The position numbers and the translations under genes are program-made. From positions 1 through 28,577 of the forward strand of contig CAVWDE010000031.1 in assembly GCA_963753685.1 (NCBI GenBank): a stretch of DNA of 28,577 nt. Reading direction: 5' to 3'. Shown piece after piece: positions 18,335-28,033 of the stretch. A model generated the notes under the pieces. It was not told the DNA's origin. It did not search any database and was given only the letters and a program-made list of their open reading frames with translations. The stretch comes from DATAOG01 sp963753685 (GTDB lineage: Bacteria > Pseudomonadota > Alphaproteobacteria > Geminicoccales > Geminicoccaceae). Every line of letters begins with the position of its first letter. Positions within the stretch are counted from its first letter, which is position 1.

Positions 18335-19715
18335 TCACGCCGTTGCCTGATACATGGTGACGAACTCCTCCGCCGCGCTCGGGTGCAGACCGACGGTCGC
18401 ATCGAACGCGGCCTTGGTCGCGCCCGCCGTCAGCGCCACCGCCAGCCCCTGGATGATCTCGGCGGCATCGTCGCCGACCATCTGGCAGCCGAGCACGCGG
18501 TCGCTCGCCCGATCGACCACCAGTTTCATCATGGTCCGAACCGGCTCGTCGGTCAAAGTATGCAGCAGCGGCCGGAAGCTGGTCCGGAAAATCGCGACCT
18601 CCTGGCCGCGCTCGCGCGCCTGAGCCTCGCTCAGCCCGACCGACGCGACCTCGGGGATGCCGAACACCGCGGTCGGCACCTGGTCGTAGTTCACGACATG
18701 CGGGTTGGCGTTGAACAGAGGTCTCGGCGATCACCCGGCCTTCGGCGATCGCAACCGGGGTCAGATCGAACTGGGCGGGGTCGATGCCGCAGGCGGCGTG
18801 ATCGCTGCAGTCGCCGACCGCGTAGATGCTGGGAATGCTGCTTTGATAGGCGGTGTCGACGATGACCGCGCCGTTATCGGTCATCGCGACGCCCTGCTCC
18901 TCGATGCCGAGCCCCTTGGTATTGGGGATCGGCACCCGCCCGACGGAATAGAGGACCGCATCCGCCGGGATCGCTCCCGCCCCGGTCATCACGACGAGGC
19001 GGCCGCCCGCCGGTTCGATGTGGTGCACGGGCGTGCTGCCGCGGATGTCGAGGCCATGCGCTCGCATCTGCTCGGTCAGGAACTGCCGGACGTCGAGGTC
19101 GAGCCAGCGGAGCGGCTGCTCGCGACGCAGGAGCAGCGAGGTGTCGACGCCCAGGGCCCGAAAGATGCAGGCGAGCTCGACCGCGACATAGCCGCCGCCG
19201 ATCACGACCAGACGCTCCGGCCGCTCGCGCAGGTTCTCGAGCGCGTCGTCCGAGGTGATCGCGTGCTCGATCCCGGGCTGATCGGGCAGGCTCGGCTTGC
19301 CGCCGACCGCGATCACGATGCGCTCGGCGCGGTGGCGCACGCCCTCGACCTCGACCTCCTGCGCGCCCGTGACCCGGCCGCGCGCGTTGAACAGCTCGAC
19401 CCCCGCCTTCTCCAGCATGGAGATGTAGACGCCGTTCAGGCGCGCGATCTCGCGGTCGCGGGCATCGATCAGCGCGGTCCACTCGAGCCGCGGCGGGTCG
19501 AACCGCCAGCCATAGCCCTGAGCCGCCTTGAAGTGGTCGGGAAAGACCGCGCCATAGCGCATCAGCTTCTTGGGGATGCAGCCGCGGATCACGCAGGTGC
19601 CGCCGACCCGGCCGGGCTCGCACAAGGCAACCCGCGCGCCATAGGCGGCGGCGCGCCGCGCGCAGGCGACGCCGCCCGAGCCGCCACCGATCACGAACAG
19701 GTCGAAATCCGCCAA
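18335..19715 (-). CDS. gor: Glutathione-disulfide reductase, one frame break
   Basis: NADPH-dependent reduction of glutathione disulfide in the cytoplasm. One extra base at 18720-18721 is removed to give 459 residues. The FAD-binding N terminus is FDLFVIGGGSGGVACARRAA; the redox disulfide is Cys41/Cys46 in GGTCVIRGCIPKKL; the NADPH site is RLVVIGGGYVAVELACIF, with LLLRREQPLR after it, where the Arg residues favour NADPH; FAD contact is IYAVGDCSD; and VGLHPSAAEEFVTMY carries the C-terminal His-Glu pair. The start is TTG at 19715, behind GGGAGGGG. The gene shares strand and spacing with the DAHP synthase downstream and with the small secreted protein upstream. Confidence 0.92.
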
Positions 19716-19813
19716 CCCCGCCCCTCCCGCTGCGGACGATCAGACGCCACCCGCCGGGCTTAGCCCGGTCGGGGCCGCAGTTCAACAGCCGCGGACGGGG
19801 CCCCGGGCGGCGG

Positions 19814-20086
19814 TCAGCGGACCGGCTTCAGCCCGACCTGCTGCAGCGCCTGGCGGATCTGGTCCATGCCGGCGTCGTAATTGTGGCCGTTGCAGGCCTG
19901 ATCGCCTTGCTTGGCGAGGTCGGCCGCCGACTTCTTGGCGGCGTCGTCGGCCTTGGCGGCCTTGAGCGAATCGCCGAACTGCTGCGTCAGCGTCTGGCAA
20001 TGCACCGCCTTCTCGATGTCGACCTCCTGCGCCAGCGCCGGAGCGGCCGCGCCGGCCACCAACGCGAACAAAAAAGCCCATCTCAT
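19814..20086 (-). CDS. Small secreted protein of unknown function
   Basis: 90 residues from the ATG at 20086, which has GGGAGG eight bases upstream; the longer open frame (to 20200) lacks such a site. A signal peptide is plain: MRWAFLFALVAGAAAPALAQ with an ALA cleavage site. The mature part is helical and Lys/Ala/Asp-rich, with two cysteines (HCQTLTQQF and QACNGHNYD) that could form one disulfide. No family is recognised. It lies about 98 bases ahead of glutathione reductase on the same strand, so a role in the oxidising periplasm is conceivable but only from context. Confidence 0.7.
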   Translation of the reverse strand: MRWAFLFALVAGAAAPALAQEVDIEKAVHCQTLTQQFGDSLKAAKADDAAKKSAADLAKQGDQACNGHNYDAGMDQIRQALQQVGLKPVR

Positions 20087-20393
20087 CAGGGTCGCCTCCC
20101 GGATTCCACAAGTTCGCCAGCCCCGAGTTTGCAGCACCACCTGAGCCGACGCAAGGGCTGTTGCGCCAGTCCGGCCAATCGTGCCCCGCGCGCCCGCCAC
20201 AAATCCGCCTGTAGAGGCAAATCAGCGCGAGATATTTTGTCGTCGATTTGAAAAAAGCAATTTATTAATTACGAGAAACGTTGCGCCAATTGACCAATCG
20301 GAGCGGGCAACCGTTCTTTTACTTAGAACTGACTATTGTAGACGATGCAGCGCTCCTGCCGGAGGGGCCCATTCAAGGCCGGTCGATTGGCTG
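20087..20393. other. Divergent, partly AT-rich promoter region
   Basis: Separates the small secreted protein (minus) from the SleB-type hydrolase (plus). 20228-20340 is much richer in A/T than its surroundings and should hold promoters for one or both genes. A GTTCT-N7-AGAAC inverted repeat (20313-20329) is a possible operator 65 bases ahead of the hydrolase ATG. I see no box pair good enough to name. Confidence 0.35.
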
Positions 20394-20862
20394 ATGACGT
20401 CATTATCCGCGCGCCTTGCGCTCTTGGTCCCCCTTTGCTGGTTCTGCCATGGCGAGAGCGCGGCGGCCGCCGACAGCCGCGCGGAGGCGACCCAGTGCCT
20501 GGCGCTCGCCATGTACTGGGAAGCCAAGGCGGAGGGCACCGCAGGCATGCGCGCGGTCGGCCAGGTGGTGCTCAACCGGGTCGCCCATCCGAAGTTCCCG
20601 GGCACCGTCTGTGGCGTGGTCAGGCAGGGCGGCGAGCGCCCGCCCTGCCAGTTCTCCTGGTGGTGCGACGGCAAGAGCGACCAGCCGACCGAGGCGCAGC
20701 CCTGGGCGCTGGCGCAACGCCTGGCCCGGGGCCTGCTCGCGGACCGGACCCGAGGACCCGACCCGGGGCGCGCTGTTCTTCCACAGCGCCCGGATTTCGA
20801 CGCCCTGGGCGCTGCCCCGCCAGCGCACCGTGCAGATCGGGCGCCACATCTTCTATCGCTGA
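20394..20862 (+). CDS. Cell-wall hydrolase, SleB family, one frame break
   Basis: 155 residues from the ATG at 20394 once one C is removed at 20749-20751. A signal peptide (SARLALLVPLCWFCHGESAAAA) is followed by CLALAMYWEAKAEGTAGMRA, containing the catalytic Glu of the SleB/CwlJ hydrolase fold, VGQVVLNRV, CQFSWWCDGKSD, DPTRGALFFHS and a VQIGRHIFY end. Non-spore-forming proteobacteria use such enzymes for peptidoglycan remodelling in the periplasm. No classic ribosome site is visible close to the ATG; GGAGGGG at 20361 is too far. An ECF sigma/anti-sigma pair follows 196 bases later and may control envelope functions including this gene. Confidence 0.85.
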
Positions 20863-21058
20863 TCGGCAGCTGCGGACCGCGCCCTGGTCGGAGACGCGGT
20901 CGCGGAATAAGCTGCCGGCGCGCCGCGTCGAGAGTTGAGAGACAATCCTGCGGGAGCTGCCGGACCATGATGCTCATCCGCCCTCGTCGCGCCCGCCGTG
21001 GCCGCCGCCCGCCGGGCGCAAGCCTGATCCGGGCGACGCGGGAAGCGGCGACCAGGCG

Positions 21059-21588
21059 ATGGCGGGTTCGAGCGCGGACCCGCGCTTTGCCGCCCGGGTC
21101 GTCGCGCACATCCCGCGCCTGCGCCGCTATGCCACGGCCTGGCTGCACAACGTCGCGGATGCCGACGATCTGGTCCAGGACTGCGTCGAGCGGGCGCTCC
21201 GCCAGCAGGCGAGCCTGCAGCATCCCGAGCGGCTGGGCGGCTGGCTGTTCGCGATCCTGCACAACCTGCACCTCAGCAACCTGCGGCGCGACGCGGCGCC
21301 GCGGGCACGACGATCGGGCTCGACGCGCTGGCCGACGATCTGGCGCTCAGCGCGCCGCCCGAGGACCGCAACCAGATCCGGGATTTCGCCCGCGCCATGG
21401 CGTCGTTGTCCGAGGATCACCGGCAGGTCCTGCTGCTGGTCAGCCTCGAGGGCCTGACCTATCGCGAGATCGCGGAGCTGCTGGACGTGCCGATCGGCAC
21501 GGTGATGTCGCGCCTCGCGCGCGCCCGCGAGCGCTTGCGGATCGCGCTCGAAGGCGGCGACGACCAGATCCTCAGGAGGGTGCCGTGA
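21059..21588 (+). CDS. ECF-type RNA polymerase sigma factor, one frame break
   Basis: About 175 residues. Region 2 is RLRRYATAWLHNVADADDLVQDCVERAL, with the DD(L/V)VQ motif that contacts core polymerase and the -10 element, then RLGGWLFAILHNLHLSNLRR. The frame changes near 21300 (one base missing or two extra), and region 4 follows as ASLSEDHRQVLLLVSLEGLT, YREIAELLDVPIGTVMSRLA and RARERLR, the -35 helix-turn-helix. The ATG at 21059 has only a weak ribosome site. The stop overlaps the GTG of the anti-sigma gene, so the two are coupled. Regulon unknown; the usual role is a transcriptional response to an envelope or redox signal. Confidence 0.88.
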
Positions 21589-22370
21589 CCGGCGAGGGCG
21601 ACTGGATCAGCGAGGCCGAGCTGCACGCCCATCTCGACGGCGAGCTCGAGGCCGAGCGCTGCGCCGCGGTCCAGGCCTTCCTCGCCGCCATCCCGAGGAG
21701 GCGGCGCGCGCCCGCAGCTACCAGCGCCAGGCCGCCCAGATCGCCCGGGTCTACGGCCCGCTGCTGGACCGTCCGGTGCCGGCGCCGGTCGCGGCCGGTC
21801 CCGGCGTCGCCCCGGCCCGCCGCCGCCACGGCTGGCGCTGGTTCGCGGCCAGCGCGGCCGCGGCGCTGGCCCTGCTCGCCACCGGCGCCGGCTCGGGCTG
21901 GTGGCTGCACGACCAGCTGCGACCGATCAGCGCGCAGGCCCAGAGCTTCGTCGCCGACGCGATCGACGCCCATCTGGTCTACGCGGTCGAGGTCCGTCAC
22001 CCGGTCGAGGTCGGCGCCAGCCAGGAGGCGCATCTGGTCACCTGGCTGTCGCATCGCCTCGACCGGTCACTGACCGCGCCCGACCTCGGCCCCCAGGGCT
22101 TCGCGCTGATCGGCGGCCGGCTGCTGCCGGCGAGCACCGGCGCCGCGGCAGCCCAGTTCATGTACCAAGACCCGAGCGGGCGCCGCCTGACCCTGTATTG
22201 CCGGGCGACCAGCGAGCCCGGCGAGACGTCGTTCCGGATCGCCCACCGCGGCAAGCTGACCGCGCTCTATTGGCGCGAGGACGGGCACCGCCTGGGCGCT
22301 GCTCGGCGAGCTGCCGCAGGACGAGCTGCTGCGCCTCGGCCATCTGACCTACCAGGCGCTCAACTCCTGA
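21585..22370 (+). CDS. Membrane anti-sigma factor, two frame breaks
   Basis: GTG at 21585 overlaps the sigma-factor stop and follows AGGAGG. With a missing base restored near 21692-21694 and an extra C removed at 22288-22289 it encodes 261 residues. The N terminus ELHAHLDGELEAERCAAVQA is the cytoplasmic anti-sigma helix bundle; the HxxxCxxC zinc motif of ZAS-type anti-sigmas is absent. A single membrane helix around residues 88-105 (FAASAAAALALLATGAG) leads to a periplasmic domain of about 150 residues ending LLRLGHLTYQALNS. This is the RsiW-like layout in which loss of the periplasmic or membrane part frees the sigma factor. It is coupled to the sigma gene, its presumed target. Confidence 0.82.
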
Positions 22371-22455
22371 GCCCTTCGGCATGGGCTCCGACCGGCTGGA
22401 AATCGGCCGGTGGCCATCCCATGAATCGATATGCGGGCTTTTCGGAGAGCACCTC

Positions 22456-22890
22456 ATGTCGCTCATGCGCGCCGCGCTGGTCGCCGGCTGGACCCTGCTC
22501 CTGGCGCCCGCCAGCCTGGCCGGGGGCATCGAGTCCCGGGAGCAGGCACTCGATCGCCAGGGCGTTCCTGCTTTTGGCGACACCCAGCACGTGGGCCATC
22601 CTTCTCTTCACGGTTTCGTGTCGGAGAAGCGGGTCATCGAGAACCGGCTCGACACCACCGAGAGCCGCGTGCTGCGGCGCTCCGAGCGGCCGCTCGAGCA
22701 GCAGCAGCTCAAGCGCGACCTCGGCGCCATCGGGCAGAGCATCGATACGTTCAAGACCATGCACCCGAACGCGCGCGCCACCCCCTTGTTCGAGCGCCAC
22801 CTCGACCGGCTGGAGCGGCCGGCGCGGATCCGCGAGCCGGGTCCCCCGACCCTGCTCGACCAGGCGCCGACCCTGCTCGAGCGGCGCTGA
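22456..22890 (+). CDS. Secreted protein of unknown function downstream of the anti-sigma gene
   Basis: 144 residues from the ATG at 22456, which has GGAGAG six bases ahead; the frame is open further upstream to 22381 but lacks a site there. MSLMRAALVAGWTLLLAPASLAGG is a signal peptide. The mature part is hydrophilic and charged, with Arg/Glu/Leu spacing typical of helices (EKRVIENRLDTTESRVLRR, LEQQQLKRDLGAIGQSIDTF), and ends in a Pro/Leu-rich repeat: PTLLDQAPTLLERR contains a doubled xxPTLL unit. No family recognised. It is probably co-transcribed with the sigma/anti-sigma pair and could be part of what that pair senses or controls. No frameshift. The stop is eight bases from the convergent oxidoreductase gene. 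Confidence 0.7.
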   Translation: MSLMRAALVAGWTLLLAPASLAGGIESREQALDRQGVPAFGDTQHVGHPSLHGFVSEKRVIENRLDTTESRVLRRSERPLEQQQLKRDLGAIGQSIDTFKTMHPNARATPLFERHLDRLERPARIREPGPPTLLDQAPTLLERR

Positions 22891-22898
22891 CCGCCGCA

Positions 22899-23891
22899 TC
22901 AGGCCTCGGGCGCGATGTCGAGCACCAGGTTGCCGATCACGCCGCGCTCCATCGCCTCGTGCCCGGCGGCGGCCTCGGCGAGCGGCAGGCGCTTGGCGAT
23001 GTAGTGGCGGAGCTCGCCCGCCTCGAGCCAGCGCGTGATGTCGCCGACCGCCTGCTGCTTGGCGGCTTCCGGCATCATGAACACCAGGACGAAGCGGACC
23101 GCGGCGCTCTTGTAGGCGAGCGCGTAGAACGGCACCTTCGGCTCCATGACCGCGTCCGAGGCGTAGCTCGCGATCACCCCGTTCGGCTTCAGGATCTCGA
23201 GGCTCTGGGGCAGGTTGCCGCCGAACTCGACCTCGACGATCCGGTCGACCCCGCCGCCCTCCGGCAGAGCGGCGATCCGCTGCACGACGTTCTCGGCCTT
23301 GTAGTTGAACACGTAGTCGGCGCCGGCGTCGGCCGCGATCTCGGATTTCTGGTCGTTGCTGACCGTGGTCAGGACACGCGCGCCGCCGAGCTTGGCGAAC
23401 TGGATCGCATAAGACCCGACCGCGCCGGCGCCGCCGGTCACCAGCACGGTCTGGCCCATGACCGGGCCGTCGGCGAACACCGCCCGGTGCGCGGTCAGCG
23501 CCGGGATGCCGAGGCAGGCGCCCTCGACGAAGCTGGTCCGATCGGGCAGATGCACCGCGCGCTCGGCCGGCACGGTCACGAACCCGGCGGCGGTGCCGCG
23601 CGGCCGCTGCCACTGCGCCTCGTAGACCCAGACCCGCTCGCCGACCCGCGCGGGCTCGACGCCCTCGCCCGCCGCCTCGATCACGCCGGCGCCGTCGAAG
23701 CCCGGGATCACCAGCGGGTCCTTGATCACCTGGCCGCGGGCGCCGCGCCGCCGCTTGACGTCGATCGGGTTGATCCCGGACGTCGACAGCCGGACCAGGA
23801 CCTCGCCGGGCCCGGGCGCGGGCGTCTCCAGTTCGCCGTAGCGCAGCACGTCGGCTGCCTCACCATTGCGCTCGTACCACACCGCGTGCAT
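22899..23891 (-). CDS. NADPH:quinone oxidoreductase-like medium-chain dehydrogenase
   Basis: 330 residues from the ATG at 23891 behind GGAGGGCAGCG; the longer frame to 23930 has no ribosome site. It belongs to the zeta-crystallin/QOR branch of the MDR superfamily: GEVLVRLSTSGINPIDVKRR, the GFDGAGVIEAAGEGV block, GACLGIPALTAHRAV, and the NADPH-binding VLVTGGAGAVGSYAIQFAKL. The zinc-ligand cysteines of alcohol dehydrogenases are absent. It ends NLVLDIAPEA. Such enzymes reduce quinones or enone compounds and serve in detoxification. It is intact, convergent with the secreted-protein gene, and 203 bases downstream of a possible small membrane-protein gene. Confidence 0.92.
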   Translation of the reverse strand: MHAVWYERNGEAADVLRYGELETPAPGPGEVLVRLSTSGINPIDVKRRRGARGQVIKDPLVIPGFDGAGVIEAAGEGVEPARVGERVWVYEAQWQRPRGTAAGFVTVPAERAVHLPDRTSFVEGACLGIPALTAHRAVFADGPVMGQTVLVTGGAGAVGSYAIQFAKLGGARVLTTVSNDQKSEIAADAGADYVFNYKAENVVQRIAALPEGGGVDRIVEVEFGGNLPQSLEILKPNGVIASYASDAVMEPKVPFYALAYKSAAVRFVLVFMMPEAAKQQAVGDITRWLEAGELRHYIAKRLPLAEAAAGHEAMERGVIGNLVLDIAPEA

Positions 23892-24094
23892 CGCTGCCCT
23901 CCGCCCGGACCGGCAGATCCGCCAGCCCACCGAGATCCACGGTATAGGGCGGATCCGGGCCGGTCACCAGGAGGACGGCAGCGGTCGAGCGTCGGGCCCG
24001 CGCGGCGCGCCGGCCGCGGTCTGATCCGATCGCTCGAGACGGTCGGAAGCGGGCGGCGCCTGGAGGGCGGCCGCACCGACCCGGCGGTTCGGGA

Positions 24095-24226
24095 TCAGAC
24101 GGGCAGGACCGCCTTGAGCATGAGACCCAGGGCGTGGCCGAGGCTCAAAAGCCCGCCGACCGAGCCCGAGAGCACCAGCGTGATCACGATCGCCGTACCG
24201 GCAACGGAGGCCAAGACATCATCCAT
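24095..24226 (-). CDS. Possible 43-residue single-span membrane protein
   Basis: From the ATG at 24226 the frame encodes MDDVLASVAGTAIVITLVLS followed by GSVGGLLSLGHALGLMLKAV and a short end. The whole chain is hydrophobic with an acidic N terminus and one Lys near the C terminus, as in small inner-membrane peptides. The frame extends upstream to 24337, but those residues are basic and not protein-like. The ribosome site is weak and no family is known. The AT-rich stretch upstream could carry its promoter. It may be chance; composition is the only support. Confidence 0.33.
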   Translation of the reverse strand: MDDVLASVAGTAIVITLVLSGSVGGLLSLGHALGLMLKAVLPV

Positions 24227-24544
24227 CGTCCGCACTCGCGGCAAGGGTCGCCCGATCTGGGTCTGTGACGGGCGTCGGCCGTCCCGAGCCATGCTCGCCC
24301 GGTCGCACCAGCCGATCGGCGCGATCTTAGCGAGCAAGTCTTATCGATGGGTTAAATTTCAAGTAACCGTTTATCTTCAGGAAATTTCCCAGTAAGATTT
24401 ATTGATCTCATCAGTATTATAAGGCCTGAAAACCCACGTGGACTTGCTCTGGTCAGAAAGCGGGGTTCGTCAAGGCACTGCACTCCGACCGGTAGCCCGC
24501 TCTGATCTTGCTCCTGTCAGTGCTGGCCGTGGGTACGGGCCGGG
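24227..24544. other. Intergenic region, AT-rich in the middle
   Basis: 24330-24430 is strikingly A/T-rich for this window and contains a 10-bp palindrome GGAAATTTCC (24380-24389). It lies between the 3' end of the beta-glucosidase gene and the small membrane-protein frame, so it most likely carries a terminator for the former or a promoter for the latter. No clear hairpin with a T run and no good box pair were found. Confidence 0.35.
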
Positions 24545-26697
24545 TCAGACCGCGACGCGGATGCGGACGCCGAGCAGCTGCTCAAGGCTGGCGGTCGGGC
24601 CGACCAGGAGTTCGATGACGCCCGGGTCGAGGCGGGGGATCGAGGTCGGGGCCGGGGTAGGCGAGGGCGGCGGCGGCGAGGCGGAACGTGACGCGGCCGC
24701 GCTCGCCGGGATCGAGCGCTGATTTGGCCGATGCCCTTGAGCTCGAGCAGCGGGCGGGAGATGGTCGCGACCGGGTCGCGGATGAACAGGAACAGGGTCT
24801 CCTCGCCGGCGCCGCGGGCCCTCGTTGGTGACCTCGATCTCGACCGTCAGGTCGCCGTCCGGGGGCAGCTCGCTCGGCTCGGCGCGTGAGGTCCGCGATA
24901 GCGTGAAGCGGGTGTAGGAGAGGCCATGGCCGAACGGGAACAGGGGCTCGATTGGCAGGTCGAGGTATCTTGCCGAATAGTGCACGGCGGGGTCGGCCGG
25001 GCGCCCGGTCGGGCGGCGGGCGTGGAAGATCGGGATCTGGCCGACGTCGACCGGCCAGGAGACCGGCAGCCGGCCGCTCGGGTTGCAGCGGCCGGAGAGC
25101 ACGTCGGCGACCGCATGCCCGGCCTCGCTGCCGAGGAACCAGGTCGCCAGCACGGCAGTCCGCGCGCTCGAACAGCCAGGGGACCATCAGCGGCCGGCCC
25201 GAGGACGAGCAGCACGACCACCGGCTTGCCGAGGCCCAGCACCGCTTCGGCGAGCTCGCGCTGGCGGCCGGGCAGATCCGGGCGCGCCCGGCTCGCGGCC
25301 TCGCCGCTCATGTGCGCGGCCTCGCCGAGGCAGAGCACGACGACGTCGGCGGCGGCCGCGAGTTCGAGCGCGGCCGGCGAGGTCGGCAGGCGCGTCGGCC
25401 TCGATCGCGACGCCCCGGGCGTAGCCGATCTCGCTCGCGGGCAGGCCTGCGCGCAGGCCGGCGAGCAGCGGCACCATGTCCTCGGGCCGGCCGGCCATCG
25501 ACCAGGGGCCGAGCATCTCCGCCGGCGCGTCGGCGAGCGGGCCCAGGACGGCGAGCCGGCCGCCGGCGGCGAGCGGCAGCAGGCCATCGCGGTTGGTCAG
25601 CAGCACGATCGAGCGCCGCGCCGCCTCGCGCGCGAGCGCCCGGTGCCCGGCCTGCTGCGCCGGCGTCAGGCCCGGGCCGGCGCCCCGCCGGTAGGGATCG
25701 TCGAACAGGCCAAGCCGCGCCTTCAGCTCGAGCATCCGGCGGACCGCGGCGTCGATCGCGGCCATCGCGACGAGGCCGCGCTCGAGCGCGGCCGGCAGGC
25801 CGCGGGCGTAGGCGAAGCCCATCAGGTCGATGTCGACGCCCGGCCGTGAGCGCCAGCGCGGCGGCCTCGGCGAGGTCGGCGGCGACGCCGTGGACCATCA
25901 GCTCGGCGATCGCGCCGTAGTCGCTGACGACGACGCCGGCAAAGCCCCAGCGGTCGCGCACCAGACCGGCGCAGCAGCGCCGCATTGGCGGTCATCGGGA
26001 CGCCGGCAAGGTCGGTGAAGGCCGGCATGATCGCGGCGACGCCCGCCGCGACCGCGGCCTTGAACGGCGGCAGGTAGACCTCGTGCAGCGTGCGCTCGGA
26101 CATTTCGACCGAGGCGTAGTCGCGCCCGGCGGTGACCGCGCCGTAGCCGGCGAAATGCTTGGCGGTCGCCGCGAGGTTTTCTCCGGATGCCAGGTCCTCG
26201 CCCTGCAGGCCGCGGACCTTGGCCTCGGCGAAGCGCGCGGCGAGCCAGGGGTCCTCGCCCGGGCTCTCGGCGATCCGGCCCCAGCGCGGGTCGCGCGCCA
26301 CGTCCAGCATCGGCGCGAAGGCGAGCGCCAGGCCGTCGGCCGCCGCCTCGAGGGCCGCGGCGCGCGCGGTCCGCTCCCACAGGCCCGGGTCGAAGGCCGC
26401 CGCCTCGGCCAGCGGAATGGGGAAGATCGTCCGGTGGCCGTGGATCAGGTCGAACGTGAACAGCAGCGGGATGCCGAGCCGGGTCTCCTCGAGCGCCAGC
26501 CGCTGGGCCGCGCGCGTGCGCTCCGCGCCCCAGAGGTTGACCACGGCGCCGACCCGTCCGGCCCGGATCGCGGCCAGATAGTCGAGCGCGCCCTCGGGCC
26601 CGGTCACCGCCTGGCCCGCGGACACGAGCGTCATCTGGCCGAGCTTCTCCTCGAGCGACAGCTCGGCCAGAAGGGTCTCGATCCGGGCCCGGGTCAT
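24545..26697 (-). CDS. bglX: Glycoside hydrolase family 3 beta-glucosidase (BglX-like), about eight frame breaks
   Basis: From the ATG at 26697 the pieces join into one protein of about 714 residues, normal for GH3 BglX. Order: LAELSLEEKLGQMTLV; LLFTFDLIHGHRTIFPIPLA; FAPMLDVARDPRWGRIAESP; ATAKHFAGYG; the nucleophile Asp in GVVVSDYGAI (about residue 257); the second domain, with SIVLLTNRDGLLPL and VVVLCLGEAAHMSGEAASRA (acid/base region); GSEAGHAVADVLSGRCNPSG; FPFGHGLSYTRF; and a C-terminal fibronectin-III-like domain. It removes terminal beta-glucosyl units from oligosaccharides. No signal peptide is visible, so it is probably cytoplasmic. Breaks lie near 25968, 25845, 25390, 25200, 25155, 24820, 24720 and 24650, all +1 in direction. 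Divergent from the TRAP genes. Confidence 0.87.
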
Positions 26698-26929
26698 GGC
26701 TCTCGCCTCGATTGTCGCCGGCGCCGAGGATAGCCGGCCGACCAGCGGCTCGCCAGGGTCGCGGGCGCCGATCCGGGGAGCGCGCCCGGCGCGCGGCACC
26801 CGAGGATGGCAGCCGCGCGCCTTCCGGCGCTTGCCTCGCCTTGCGAATTGCCCCAACATCGGCGCGCGGGCGAGGACCGTCCGAACCGATAATCAACAGC
26901 GGCGCACGCCGTTCCTTCAGGGAGTGCTC

Positions 26930-27926
26930 ATGATGAACCTCAGCAAGCTTCTGCTCGCTTCGGCGGCAGTCCTCGTCGTCGGGCTCGGGCGCGGCCCAGG
27001 CCCAGGAGCGCGAGTTCAGCTTCGGCTACGACCAGCCCAAGACCACCGGCTACGGCTTCGCCGGCGACCTGTTCGAGAAGACACTGGCCGACCTGTCCGG
27101 CGGCACGATGAAAATCAACCAGTTCCCCGGCGCCCAGCTCGGCCAGGAGCCGGCGATGCTCGAGAAGATGCGCGCCGGCGACATCGACTTCATCATCACC
27201 TCTTCGGCCAACGCCGCGACCGTGTCGCCGCAGCTCGGCGTCATGTCGCTGCACTACCTGTTCACCGGCGAGGACCAGCTCGCCAGGGCGGTCGCCTCGC
27301 CCGAGCTCAACAAGGCGATCAAGCAGCTGGTCGACGACACGGTCCAGGGGGCACACGTGCTGACCGTGATCACGCTCGGCCTGCGCAACATCTACTCCAA
27401 GCAGGAGGTGCACAACGTCGGCGACATGAACGGCAAGAAGATCCGGGTGCAGGCGACCAAGACCGAGGATTTGTTCTTCCCGGCCTACGGCGCCCAGCCG
27501 GTCCACATGCCGTTCGGCGAGGTCTATACCTCCTTGCAGACCGGCGTCGTCGACATGGCCGAGAACGGCGTCAACGTCTACCTGTCGAACAAGCACTACG
27601 AGGTCGCGCCGGTGATGTCGTTCACCGAGCACGAGGCTAACAACAACCTGATCTGGGTCAGCGACAAGACCTGGCAGAGCCTGTCCGACGAGCAGAAGGG
27701 CTGGGTCGAGCAGGCGGCCGCCAAGGTCGGCCAGGAGGAGCCGCCCTACGCCCTCGAGCTCGAGCACAAGTCGGCGGATAAGCTCGAGAAGATCGGCGTC
27801 AAGCTGGTCCACGACGTCGACAAGTCCGGCTTCATCGAGGCCGCGACCCCGATCCAGGACCAGCTGGCGAAGGAGCTCGGGCCGCAGGCGGTCGAGATCG
27901 TCGGCATCATCCGCAACATCAAATAG
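26930..27926 (+). CDS. dctP: TRAP transporter substrate-binding protein (DctP family), one frame break
   Basis: ATG at 26930 behind GGGAG; removal of one G at 26987-26989 joins the signal peptide (MMNLSKLLLASAAVLVVGLG, cleavage after AQA) to the mature protein, 331 residues in all. Family features: GYGFAGDLFEKTLADLSGG, INQFPGAQLGQEPAMLEKM, GDIDFIITSSANAATVSPQ, LRNIYSKQEVHNVGDMNGKK with the carboxylate-binding Arg in IRVQAT, FGEVYTSLQTGVVDMAENG and LWVSDKTWQSLSDEQ-like residues (here IWVSDKTW). It captures an organic acid in the periplasm for the DctQM permease; the ligand is unknown. dctQ follows after 107 bases that hold two hairpins. Divergent from the beta-glucosidase. Confidence 0.92.
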
Positions 27927-27932
27927 ACGGCG

Positions 27933-27993
27933 GCCGGACCTCCGGCGCGCGACGGGGCAGGCGTGCGCCGCGCCTTGCCCCGCGCACGCCTGC
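27933..27993 (+). terminator. Two intercistronic stem-loops between dctP and dctQ
   Basis: First: GCCGG-ACCT-CCGGC (27933-27946). Second: perfect 12-bp arms GCAGGCGTGCGC (27957-27968) and GCGCACGCCTGC (27982-27993) with a 13-base loop. No T run follows, so this looks like an attenuator or 3'-end mRNA stabiliser that keeps the binding protein more abundant than the permease, as in many binding-protein operons. Confidence 0.55.
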
Positions 27994-28033
27994 GGGTCGC
28001 AGGCCGCGCCGGCGCGCCCCCGGCACATGACCG

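Noticed and set aside
17109..19715. An 868-residue open frame that looks like a glutathione reductase-DAHP synthase fusion
   Set aside because: The reductase changes frame at 18720-18721 and its true C terminus, with the His-Glu pair, ends at 18335. The shifted frame merely runs through into the synthase. Two separate genes with their own starts explain it better.
20228..20340. Specific -35/-10 boxes in the AT-rich region before the SleB gene
   Set aside because: Several weak TTG/TAATAA-like combinations are possible on both strands with poor spacing; none stands out.
24380..24389. Palindrome GGAAATTTCC as an operator
   Set aside because: A single 10-bp palindrome in an AT-rich patch with no second copy or adjacent promoter boxes; mentioned only as a landmark.
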